From Tethya wilhelma (Eukaryota; Porifera; Demospongiae; Tethyida; Tethyidae): 64,000 nucleotides of DNA. Position 1 is the first letter of the stretch. The number at the start of each line of letters is the position of its first letter. The position numbers and the translations under genes are program-made. The stretch is taken from the NCBI GenBank assembly GCA_964030475.1, contig CAXIPT010000002.1, positions 7,539,513-7,603,512 on the forward strand, read 5' to 3'. Positions 1 to 12,307 of this stretch are shown here, piece after piece. The notes under the pieces were generated by a model, which saw only the letters and a program-made list of their open reading frames with translations, had not been told where the DNA came from and ran no database searches.

Positions 1-767
1 GAACGAGTAGCGCATGCGAACTTCGCCTGACCCTTCCCCCCCCCGCCCGATATAAAAGAAAAAAGGGGCTGGGCACGAGACTAGTGATATGGGACTAACT
101 CGTCAGCCTTCTTGAACTCAGTTCTAATTAATGCCCACTCAAGATAAAAGGCAAATTATGCAACTACCGCTACAATCCATTCTTACCATCTTTAAGTATG
201 TTACAATTGCAATCGAATTTCGTTAGAAGACGTCTAGGTGCCTTTATCTTCAGCAATCAGCCTAGCAGCTCAGCATGAGTCGAGTCAAGATTAGAACCTT
301 CTTCAAAATTTCATACACGCTGCATAGTCTGCTCTATAAATAGGTAGATATAAATACGGTATACGCCTCCTACCTGTATACCCCGCCCAGGAAAACGTGA
401 ATTTAGTTTGGAAGTCAGGACATCAGAGAGAAGAAAGAAGAAGCCCATGTTCGCGTGTTGATCTCACTCTCTATGTTTTGATATCAGTGCCAGTAGGTCT
501 TAAGGACGGCAATCAGAGATATCTTTCGGTGCCCACGTGTACATCTGGTTTGGTAAGACAATACTGACTGTTTGTCTAGCATATGCGCACTTTTGCTGTG
601 AGGAGGAACCTAACTTTTACAATACTTGCAGGCTACATTTTACTATTGATGAAGAAAACCACATAGTTCAATCCATGGTTTATTAATCTACAAAAATACT
701 GGACTACTAAATTGTTTTTTTTTTTGTAGTTGTAGGTTGACTCTCAGTACTGTCTCCTACTGCAGCT
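1..767 (+). promoter_or_regulatory. Upstream region and probable 5' UTR exon of the RhoGAP gene
   Basis: No protein-coding signal is visible. A good splice donor (GTAAGA) begins at 553, and a pyrimidine-rich acceptor ends at 729, just before the start codon at 768. This suggests a non-coding first exon ending near 552 and one 5' UTR intron. No clear TATA box is placed. The exact transcription start cannot be read from the sequence. Confidence 0.45.
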
Positions 768-3476
768 ATGGCCTCTGTCAAGGCTGTCTATGACTACACT
801 TACGATTATGAAGGAACCAAAATATCATTTGAGAAAGATGAAGAATTTCAGCTCCTAGCCAAATCGAACAAAGATTGGTGGCAAGTCAGACGCTGGAGCA
901 AAGATGGCGTTGCACAAGATATTTATGTACCAGCTGTTTATGTGCAAGAAGTAAAGAAAGAGGTGGTAGAAAATAAGAATCCAACCTATGAAAACATTGC
1001 CGATCTCAAAAGAAAGATAGTAGAACTTGAAACTACGTCTACAGGTAAACAGAATGGTAAAGGAATTGGAAACTCTAGCGCTACATCAAGTAAAGGCTAC
1101 AAATTGCCCCCTGTTTTAACCAAACCATCAAAAAGAAAGTCATCAAAGGAGAAAACCCCAGCCGAAACTAAGTCTGCTGCTAATGACAAAGAGCCTCAAC
1201 AATTACCGCCTTCAGCAGATTCAGAAAATTCGAAGACTCCAAAAGAAAATTCAAGCAGCCCCAAGGATTCAACACTATCTCTATTACAAAAATTCAACCG
1301 TGTACCAGTTAGTGAGACTTCATCCAAACTTGACGTTCAAAATCACGATGTTGAAAACTGTCCACCGAAGACAAGAAGTAAAAGTGTAAATACAGCTCTA
1401 GAGTTTACAAAGCGTGAAGCACCTGCTGCAGAATCAATCGACAAACCTGTGCCGAGCAAGCCAGTTGGTAAACTACGCATACCTCCTCCTGTGATGCCCA
1501 AGAGAGAGAAACCCACAACTGATCGACCAAAGTCCATGGTGCTCTTTAGCCCAACCTCTCCATTGGGGGAGAATGAAAAATCAGTAGCTAATGTGTTTGC
1601 TGAAAAAGCAAAGCAGAACAGTACCTCGAGTGTTAGTGTAGCAGATGAATTGAAGAAGGTTTTCAACCAAGATGCTTCATCAAGTAAACCTGTAGGTGTG
1701 CTCAGTAAGTCACTGGACCTCAGAAAGACACCTTCTCCAAAGGAAGCTGAGGTTCAAAAAAAGGTATGGTATGTCTTAGAGTGCTAGTTTGAGAACTGTG
1801 AATTGCCTATAATTGAGGAATTCTCACTCCATTATGGTGTAGTTTTCTCCAGTTCATGCCTTCCACTGTTGACTGTGATTGTTGTACCCATTGCTAATGG
1901 TACACACCTGTACCATGTGATGATTATAAACACTATGTTAATGAAATTACATTGAAGCTTCCCTCATTTGTAGTAACCACAGTAGTGATTCTTAGCATGT
2001 TGAATTATCTGCCAGGCATTCTTCCTAAAAGAGTTGCATGTTCTTCTTGTGTTTGTACTCTACATGTGTCTGTAGCAGCTAATGGTGTTTGTTGGTAGCT
2101 GTGGTAGTAGTTATTGTAGGTATTCTCATACATGTTACTGTGTTGCTGGTTATTGCAAATCTATTCTTGTTTCTCTTTATTCAACAATACGTTCTCATTC
2201 AGTTTGATTTAACATTTGTTTCTAGCTGAACCAACTGAAAGTCAAAGTGTTGGTCTTTCGAGTTTTAAGTAAACTCTTCAGATTGTTCAAGTCTTTTCAA
2301 CCTGCAACAGATGCATAGTATCATGTAGGAAAGGCAGGACACCAGTTCGCTTTCAACTTTCAATGCCTCTATCAACTGTTATACTATGCATGACACTTTG
2401 ACAATGAAACTGACACATTTACCTTTTTAGAAGCATCCTCCCCTAGGTGCTGGCATTGCTATTAAGCCATAGCTACTTGATCTTGAGAGGTAAAGTGTAT
2501 AGTTGCGTCTAACAGTGACAACAATCCATATCTTGGATAAATAATAGTTGGGACAAAAAAAACAGGTAGACTAATCAACAAATCAACACACAATATATGT
2601 TTCTGTCAGTTCTGCTACAACAACAGTTTCTTTTTTGACAATTACTCCATTGCATACAGTACATGTTTATCTCCTTGATTGTAACCCAGCTCTCTAAGCT
2701 GTTAGACCTGTCCCTAAAGAGAATTAGACCTGTCCCTGAAGGGGATGCTGGTAATGTGATTTGTGTGTGGAGCTGATGAGAGCTGTAACCATGGATCATA
2801 TAAAGTAATGAAAGATTGAACAGCAAGCAAACAGAAGTGTACATGTTTGGCTTCCTTTGTGAATGGTTTATAGTTTCACTTACATTGCATGTACATACTC
2901 TAATGTTTATATGTATATCATCCCAGTTAGGATTTAACCCGTACATCACACATATGTACAGCTGTGCTGCATGCTTGAATACTGCTGCCCTTTGTATACT
3001 GCCTTGTGCAAAATTTTCTGTATGTCTTAATACACTCAGTCCATGACAGTGGAATGGTGTTTTGTTTATATTGCCTGATGTTAGTATGGACGTATTCAAC
3101 TATTATTCCCTAGTGTTTTATGGTCAATATTTTGATAGTTGGAATGTGTATCATTGATCACCTCCACTGTGAATGTATAATACTGACACAATGATGTTTG
3201 TGAGTAAATTAGTGAATTTTTGGAAAATAATGACTTGCCCTTCCTAAGATTGTAGCTCTAGCACATATCATGTTCCACTGTATAGCCACATACATTGACA
3301 GTCAAAAATTTGACTGTTTGGACTTTGACCATCAAACTGTCAAATTAAAATCCCTGTCAATTTCCGGCTATACGGTATTTCTAGTCTCTTTTAAGTGCTC
3401 TTTGATACATAATTGCTTTTATTTGTACATTATATACTACGGCCATTTGTTATGAGATTTGGTTTGCCAGCTGGTG

Positions 3477-3518
<42 letters not shown>

Positions 3519-4358
3519 CTAGTCATACTTTTTGAATGTTGAAAGGCTTATGAAAGGAAGTAGTTTGTATTGTGCTGTGAACCATTCTGCTTGTTGTCAG
3601 CTAGCAGCTTCATTTGGTGGCTGCTTATCTTTTTCGCATATTCTTAATCTTCTATTTTGATTGATGTACTAAGTATAGAGAGACCCTGCACGGCTTCTAT
3701 TGACTGTTGTCATTAAAGAATGTATGTACTCGTCTGTCTCACTGTTTCCAGATTAACTTGTTTGTGTATGTGTGTATGTGTGATGTTTATATTTCTGACA
3801 TGCTTCAATTTGTTTGCCCACAGAGCTTTCCACTGTTTCTTGGAGTGTCATTAGAACTATCTTGTTACCTATTTAGACATTTTTGTGGCTTTGATTTGCC
3901 CTAAAAATAGACAAAGAATTGTAAGCAGTGGTTGTGATTCTTTCAGGTGATACACTCATAACAATGTGTAAATACACCAAACTGTTGACTTGGCTTCATG
4001 AGAAGGCAAACAAACTCTTTTCTGCTGTTGTCTATTAGCTTTGTAAGAGGATTGGAGGAATGCACATTAGTGTGTGCATGTGCTATGAAAACATCCTACC
4101 TGTACACAGTGTGTCCCTTACCCTGTGACTTCCATTGCACACACACATGGAGTATCATACCTAATTAGGTGAGAAAGAGCATCATGTAAAATTGTAGCAA
4201 TTTAAGCTTTTATGTTTAATCTTGTATTCCCTTTCTATAATCTCCTACAGAGACCAACTATTATGATGAAATAGCTTAGTGTGATATTAACTTGACTTGT
4301 AGCCTTTTTTTTGTATTTTCATGAAACTTAGCATATCAGGAAGTTTGTTTTCAGTCCC

Positions 4359-4429
<71 letters not shown>

Positions 4430-4433
4430 ACAC

Positions 4434-4467
<34 letters not shown>

Positions 4468-5604
4468 ACACACACACACTCACACTTTAGGTTGAAGAAG
4501 TTCAATCAGTTGCCATGTCTTCTCCTCCTGTTGTTGCCCCTCCCCCTCCCCCCGCTGCTCTCCCTCTGGGTTGGACAGAGCACAAGACTGGTGATGGTCA
4601 CATCTACTACCACAACAGCACCACAGGGGAGTCCTCCTGGACACGCCCCCAGCCACCACCAACTGTACCAGAGGAAACAAAGAACACAGGGAACAGCTTA
4701 CTTGAGGTACATGTTAATCTTGTGGGCCTGAGGTTAAAGTCTGCCAGCCAACAATAGAGTTCAGCCAGAGTCACTAAATCATTCTACATTTAAAATCATT
4801 GGCTGTTTTACTGCACAGCTTTGTAGTGATAAGTGCCCAAATTAGAAGTTTTCCAGACTTTTTATGATGGGTGGAGGAATAAGGAGGAGAGAATGTTCAA
4901 GAATGATGGCAGAGGCAATCAGATTGTTGCATTTAGTCACAGTCATTTCTATGTGCTGTTTCTTGATGCAAACCTTAGTCCTTTAATATTAAGAAGCTCT
5001 GATTTCAAACCCATTGCTGTCATATTCGGCTGCTCATAATCTATGAGTATCTCTATGTATATGAAAATGTCAGAATTCAGCTTCCCTTAGATTCACTTTG
5101 GAGACTTGAACATCTGATAGTTGTGATATGTAAGTAGTGGGCAGTGTGCTAGGTTGTGGAGGATTCAGTTTCTTTACAAGGATACCTGACATGCTCTACT
5201 GTAAACAAATTGTCTTCTAAAGCCAGTACAGTGTTGTGTCCATCTGCAGCTTGAAATCCTTGTATCTACAGCTTATAAATGTGCATGTATTAATTCTGTG
5301 TACACACTCATTTTTGATTTGAGCCATTAAATACATGCATAGTGTGTAGCGATAGTGTTTAGTGGGTTATAGTAATGATGATGTAATGTTCAATCTGTCG
5401 TTACAGAAAGTGGCACCTCGAGGTTGGACCAAGGAAATCAATCCCATTACCAGTACCCCTGTCTTCACAAACTGTAGAACAGGAGAGAGATGGGCTATAG
5501 GCAGTGATGGAGCTGGAAACACGTACTTCTACAACATGTCAAACCCCAAGCTCACAGTAGGAGAGTTACCAGAAGTTACTGATGTACGTTTACGTCTGTG
5601 TGTG

Positions 5605-5666
<62 letters not shown>

Positions 5667-8600
5667 CAATGTGTGATTTGAATATGATGTGATGTAGGTT
5701 CCTCAGAGAGCTGTAACTGCCCCCAATCCTCAAGAAGCCATCTATGATTCTTTGGATCCAATTGAAAATGTGGTTAGTATTTTGTGCATTTTGATGTGTT
5801 TCTATAACAGTATTATTAACTTAGATATAATATTGTTAGTAGTGACATGTGTGGAGTTGTAACTCTATCCTGTCTGGGTTAATCAACTTAGTTATGCAGT
5901 ATATTAATTAGTTTCTGTCAATGCTTCTGAATAGGTGACAGTGTTGTAGCAGTGTAGCCTGGTAAGATGATCTACATTCACTACTATGAATGTTAAAAGC
6001 TTAAGCATGTTGATATTCACTGTCATTCCTGATGTACCACTACCGTACACTTGTTAGCTGACAGATGTGTGTACATGTAGTTATTGTACTTAGCATACTG
6101 CTACGTATGTTGAAGTACACTGTAATAATTCAACAGTGTCAATTCCATTGTCACAAATGTCTATAAATTTGTACAGGTTATTTACGTACACTAGCTGTAT
6201 GTATTGTCATCATCTAACAGCAACTCACATGAATTGATGCATACATATATTCCCAGTAGACATATACGCACATACACATGAAAAGTTGGAATGTACTTGT
6301 CCTCAAACTAATGTGGTATCAACATCTCCAATCTCTTTAACTGAAGCTATATTATTAACTATGCCTTGTTGTTTAGAGCATATGGTACATTGTTCCATTA
6401 TGGCCAACACACCCACACACTCCCACCACCAGCCTCCTCACCGTCCCAGGAGCTCCTCAGAGCACAAGATAGAGTCAGTGCAGTTATCACCAAAGCATGC
6501 ATCTTTATCTCGTACCACAAGTTCTCAGGGGGTGGGAACACTTACCTCACATATGGAGTTGTTTGCTTCGACTATGTCAGGAGTTCTGGTTAGTAGATAC
6601 AATTGTGCATGCACAATGTGCATAGGTACAAGTCAACCACAATCCCAGAGCACTACATGTATTCATAACTTGATTTTGGTATATTCAGTACATACACCAT
6701 GGATGACATCTTGTTAAGTACATTTCAATTTTTTTTTCACTACTTTTAATATCTGCAGAAGAAGCATGGTTACCTACAGAGAAAAAGAATATACGATGCA
6801 CAAGGGAAAAAGTAAGAATTAAAGTTTCAAAGGTTTACTGATACTGAAGGTGTTGAGCCTGGGATGAGGCTGTTGCGGGGACAATATTTGCATGTACCTG
6901 TTCATCTGTGATATGTATAAAGGTTGATTAATTTTTCTGTGAACTGAAATGTTTTCAGAGTCAAGAGTAGCTGGCAAAAGCTGTTTGTGATGTTGCAGAA
7001 TTATGAGCTTCATTTCTATACTGACCACAAGACCAAGGACTCCCCAGGAGCCAAGCCTGTGTGCGTCTTTTCTCTAATGCACTCAACAACTGCCCTCTAC
7101 ACCAAAGACAAGAAGAAGAATGTGTTCCAGGTTTGTACCTCTCACTGTAGTGCATTGCAGCTACCACTGATCAAACAACTGTCAAATTTTCATCTGTCAG
7201 GTCAGTGCCCCTTTTGGAGAGCAATTTCTCCTTCAAGCTGAAACTCCTGCCTTGTTGAATGATTGGTACTCTACTATTCAATCTGCTATTAATAAAGCTG
7301 TGAGTTGCAGTATTTGTACACATTTAGCTACCAAGTGATAGTCCTCTTTCTCCAAGGACAAGGTTGTCCTGTAGAAAATGTGTTAGTAGCTGCTTATTAT
7401 TAACTCCTAGTTGAAGAGAACAAAGCTTTTTAAATTAAATTTTACTTAGGGGCTCTCTCAAACAACTTTCCATAACTGTATGCATTGACAAGAAAGCTTT
7501 CAAAAGTACTATAGTGTGTACTAAATAATATTTGATAGTTTACTGCATGTAACATACTTTGTACTTATAATTTTGCATGGGTTTGCAGAACCAAGAATAT
7601 AAAGAGCATCCTGAAAGATATGCAAACCATCAAGGAGATAGCAATGGCAAGGGCCGAGAGAAAAGACCCAGCAAGCCTGGAAGACAGACCAGTGTCTCAG
7701 GTATTAGTGACATTTAGTTGTTGAACAACACTTGCATTTCATCAAGAGAAAAGATTGAGATGTACCAATACTTAGTTCTACTATGTTCGTGCCATTAAGA
7801 TCACTTTTTTAACTGGGAATTTCTGGTGAAGATTTTTTTGTAGATCTAAATTTTGAGGAATTAATCATGCTGCTTAGAGAAATGTAGTCAGTTGAATGGT
7901 AGTTGAAGAGTATCATCACATTTGTTAGACCCTCTATCTACTATGGGCAAGCAGCTCCTCAACAAATATCTCACATTCATTCAATTCATTTTGTCATTCC
8001 AGAGGAGCCTGGTGATGAAGATGAGGGGGATCCTGATGATGCTGACCTCAGCGCTGCCGACAGAAGTGGTAAGATATTTCTTAATGATTATACGGCTCTG
8101 ATCATTACATGTGGTGTGCAATATTCTAGTTCGTATTCGATCTCGTTTGAAGAAGTTGATAGCCAAGAGACCTCAAGTGGACCAACTGAAGACAAAGGGG
8201 ATCATGGAAGGTATGTGCTCCTGTGATGTGTGCCATTGTGCAACTGTTGTGGAATGTTTTATAGGTGTTAGGGTAAATAATTATCAGTCCTAGAAAACCA
8301 GCCAACAAGGAATACTATAGATATTCAGAACTTCTACATTTACCCCTGTGTGTTTGTTGTGTGTACATGTAGTGGGTTACTACTAAATTGAGATAAGCTT
8401 GCATGCAATATTTATTTAGTGACAGTGTTTACCCAACTGGTGACATGTTCCTGTTATACTTTCATATGCTGTTGTATGGGTAATCTCTATGTCATTAGGA
8501 CATAATTGATTGTTCATGTACACGCAGATCAGCATATTTCAACCCCATACTCACCATACACCATAATCCTAAAAGTTTTCACCCTCAGCTTACGTTCACT

Positions 8601-10061
8601 TAAAGGTTGCAGTAGTCATTTTGTGTTTTCTGTTGTTGTGTTATTGTTTTTGTCTGTTTGTTTGTTTCATTGCAACTCCTGAGCTGGCATCCATTCTAAA
8701 GACTTATCGTAAAGATTGAGATGTATAGTAGATGTACTGTATGCATGTGCAGTAATCAAGAATCTAGATGTCCACAAAGTGTACATACATTTATCTTCTG
8801 AGGTCATGATTTGCAGTTCTAAGTGGCCATTACTGTACAAGAGCTGTGCTTGGTTGTGCGGTCTGTCCCTAGTCACCTTCCAGTCTAATAGTGCATCTAC
8901 ATGTTTGTTTAGTCTCTGTTGTTTAGTATTGACTAGTTGAGTGACATGTACTCATATTCCTTAGAGCTGATTTCTAGGACAGTATCTGCCAAAACGTCTG
9001 ATAATTTGATTAGCTGTATTGTGTGCCAAGGGTTTAGAGTTTATTGCCTTTGGTGCTTTCATTATAATGGTATTGAATTACTCAACAACCAGGTTGTTAG
9101 TACATTTGATAATCGCCACCTTTGGTGTATTATATATAGTACTGAAGATTGTTTAGGTTTGTGTGTACTGTCAAACAATGCCTTGTGTATGGCAAAGAAT
9201 CTACCTGTAGATGTGAACCTTTATAAATGACAGTTTTCATTATTCAAAGTTTATTTCTGTCTTACCAGATCCTGTGTTTGGGTGTGAGCTCAGTGCGCTA
9301 TGTAGCCGGGAGAACGGTACTGTTCCTCAGTTCTTTATGAGGTTCATTGAGCACATTGAGAAGAATGGTCTTGATGTGGTGGGCATATATCGACTGTCTG
9401 GAAATGCGGCTTCCATCACTAAACTACGATATCTTATAGAGCAAGGTACATGTTGTAGAGCTGCAAATTATATCATTTCTTGCTGTAGCTGCCAATATCC
9501 CAGGAAACTGTGATCGGTGATAATTTCCTGATGTACTTTCACTGATCCAAGCTTCATGGTATTGTTTGCTTCAGCAATGAACAATTGTCAATATAAACCT
9601 TACATAGGAATTTACTTGTTGAAAATGTACTAATGAACATTATTTTCATAGTATGCATACCTATTATAAAAACTTTTGATGTTTTACTCATAAACTTATG
9701 TTACAGATGATTTCAACTTGGATGACTCTCAGTGGGCTGACATCAACATCATCACTGGCTGCCTCAAGCTGTACCTAAGGGAACTCCCTGATCCTCTCAT
9801 ACCCTTCAAGCAGTTCAGGAGCTTCATTGATGCTGCCAGTAAGTCTTGCTAGTGCTAGTGTCAATCTGTGTGCATCAAATGTACATCAATCCTCTTCTTC
9901 CAGGAGCGCCTACACAACCACAAAGAGTCCAGTTGATATCTGCACGAGTGAATGAGCTCCCTACACCAAATTATTGTACACTTAAAGCACTTACACAGCA
10001 CCTAAGAAAGTATGTCTTATTAGTGTCTGTATTTTCTCTCTCACTTGTACACAGTTTCTCA

Positions 10062-10145
<84 letters not shown>

Positions 10146-10404
10146 CATTTATTTGCATGACCCTTAAGTGGGCAGCACTCAATGCATGGTTGAGTACTGC
10201 ACACTTATTAAGGGCATGCAACAATTTTGTTTGCCATTGACCCCTTTGACTCCTAGTTACATACGTACTTTATTGTCACCTCCACCCAGCCACTAACCAG
10301 CGATAACTTTGGTTGCTAGGCAATGGCAAACAAACACTCACACTCACACACTCACACTCACACTCACACACACACACACACACACACTCACACTCACACT
10401 CACA

Positions 10405-10439
<35 letters not shown>

Positions 10440-10617
10440 CAGGGTTGTCGAACATGGTCATGAAAATAAAATGCAAGCAACAAACGTTGCCATAGTATTT
10501 GGACCTACAATAATGCGTGCTGAACATGACTCATTTGAAATGGCCACTCTAATGCCTGTTCAAAATGGCATTATGGAAGTTTTTATTAATGAATTTAGTA
10601 GCATTTTTCGAAAATAG
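768..10617 (+). CDS. Rho GTPase-activating protein, ARHGAP12/15/27 type (SH3-WW-WW-PH-RhoGAP)
   Basis: Predicted to switch off Rho-family GTPases at membranes by stimulating GTP hydrolysis. Coding exons: 768-1763, 4491-4706, 5407-5583, 5698-5772, 6379-6588, 6759-6811, 6959-7130, 7201-7299, 7589-7700, 8003-8068, 8130-8210, 9269-9445, 9707-9838, 9904-10009, 10443-10617. All phases agree and give about 948 aa. Domains in order: N-terminal SH3 (residues 1-62, AVYDYTY and DWWQV motifs); a long Ser/Pro/Lys-rich linker; a first WW domain (LPLGWTEHKTGDGHIYYH) around 347-376; a second, degenerate WW-like segment around 405-440; a PH domain around 535-640 ending in NDWYSTIQSAI; and RhoGAP from about 753 to the end. 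The arginine finger in GIYRLSG is at about R794, and VAIVFGPT is present. The order matches the ARHGAP12/15/27 family. Exon 5 (linker) is the least certain because its acceptor is weak. Several introns hold AC or GT repeats. Confidence 0.93.
3481..3516 (+). repeat. (GT)n microsatellite in RhoGAP intron 1
   Basis: About 18 uninterrupted GT units lie inside the 2.7 kb first coding intron. The tract is complementary to the AC tract at the 3' end of the same intron. Confidence 0.95.
4360..4484 (+). repeat. (TC)n(AC)n compound microsatellite at the intron 1 acceptor
   Basis: A TC tract (about 4360-4396) passes into an AC tract with occasional TCAC interruptions. It ends six bases before the splice AG at 4489-4490. 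The repeat occupies the place of the usual polypyrimidine tract. Confidence 0.95.
5598..5664 (+). repeat. (TG)n microsatellite filling RhoGAP intron 3
   Basis: TG repeats make up more than half of a 114 bp intron (5584-5697), starting about 15 bp after the donor. Confidence 0.95.
10062..10439 (+). repeat. (CA)n and TCAC minisatellite blocks in the last RhoGAP intron
   Basis: A pure CA tract (about 10062-10143) and a mixed CA/TCAC tract (about 10331-10438) lie in the 433 bp last intron. The second runs directly into the acceptor AG at 10441-10442. Confidence 0.95.
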
Positions 10618-11211
10618 GTTCACATATTATTATGTTATTATGTTTGTTTTGTGTGGTCTATTACTTTATTTTGTTGGTTTATAGTTAGTTTGGTCTGGGC
10701 TTTTAACTCAAAAGATGGTTGGTGATCATATTTAATTATTATTATTATTATTATTCCTGGTAGGTTCACAACAATTGTTCTAACCCACATTTTTTCCTTC
10801 TCCAATAATAATAATCGATGAATGAAATTTTTTGTCTGTGATCCGTGAAACAAACTTGCTTGAGTGACTTCATGATCTGTCTTATAATTATGCATGCAAT
10901 TGCAACTTCATGTAGTGAAAATATGGATTGGCTAATAACTATTCAGTGCATGCAGGATTGGTCATAATAATACAATAATTATTAAAATTTATATACCCAC
11001 CACTGACACATGACCACCACGTACACCGTGACCCACACAAGGATTGAGGTTCCAGAACTAAAGTTATAGTAATTAATTACAATCTGTGCACCAGCACCTG
11101 TTTTGATGGAAGCTATATATACCTCAGCTACTTGTAGTGGTCCTACAGTCATACTCTTTCGCTAGGAAAAGGTCGCAGCAATCATAAGTAGACCCACGTG
11201 GCGGCTGAAGA
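10618..11211. other. Intergenic spacer between RhoGAP and methyltransferase-like gene
   Basis: Holds the 3' UTR of the RhoGAP gene and the promoter and 5' UTR of the next gene. An (ATT)n run lies near 10733. A CACGTG hexamer lies just upstream of the next start codon (about 11194-11199). No further gene seen. Confidence 0.5.
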
Positions 11212-12263
11212 ATGGTATAGCTACATAAATTTTCACTACCTTAAAGTCCTTATCTGTATTTCTTTTTAGGAGCTTGATTCAGCCAAAGAATCATTTGTGA
11301 ACCTCTTGGGCCAAATCGATCATGATTCAAAGCTGGAGTTTCTCAAATGGGTGGCCATGGAGTACAGTCCTGGACCCTCTCTCAGCAATGGCGATGATGA
11401 CATGACAGAAGAGGCAGAAGAAAATGGTTTGTATTGTAATTGTATCCATTTTCTTTCACTTTGTACCATTTCACTTGAACCCTGTAAGAGAACCTCAAAC
11501 ACTCAAGACGCCTGGCCCAGAGTCACATCCATCCAGGGGCGATGACTCCTATATGCTCTGTACTTGTGGCTGTGACTGTGGTCTTGACCACTCTAAATTA
11601 ATTTTTAATCTTGACCTTTGACCAGTGCTAAAATTTGAACTTGACCATTGACAGTAGCTGTTGTATAATGTCATTTGAACGACCATTACCAGCGATAGAA
11701 ATTTCACTTTGACCGTTGACCATCATCTTGACCGTGACAGGCACAGAGCATATGGGAGCTGCCGCCCCTGGTCACATCCATTCTGTGTGTAGACTTGTAT
11801 CACGGGTCAACCTCTATCATATAAAGGAGCTGTAAGTGACGTACTGTTTGCCATTGAGGCTAAATCTTGTCAGTTTCTACTTGTAGAGCGCAATGTCCTC
11901 AATTGTTTAGTATGATATGTTATTATCTATATAATTATATGCTAAAACCTAGCAACTCTGGCTGGCAGACTATATCTTCAATTAATTATGCATGTAATAT
12001 GTTAGAGATTAATTAATATTATTATTTCTAGGCTTGCTAGACAACATAGTGGAGGACCTTCGTAAGACACTACCACCCACAGCACTGGCACCGGGAGAGA
12101 AACAGATATTTCCCACCCAAGGCACTGTAAGAATTGTTAAAGTACTGCATGGTAGTAGTTATAGAATTTTACTTGCATGATCAGACTTCTCTGGAAAATG
12201 CACCTGCAAAGTTGAGCGTTAATATTAATTACCAATCTTGTAAGATGATTATACTTGTGTATG

Positions 12264-12307
<44 letters not shown>

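Noticed and set aside
1183..1666. Alternative frames on both strands within RhoGAP exon 1
   Set aside because: Shadows of the SH3 exon, without domains or splice support.
4321..4731. Long open frames made of Thr-His, Cys-Val or Leu-Ser repeats (also near 10 kb, 12.3 kb, 44.3 kb)
   Set aside because: Translations of microsatellites, not genes.
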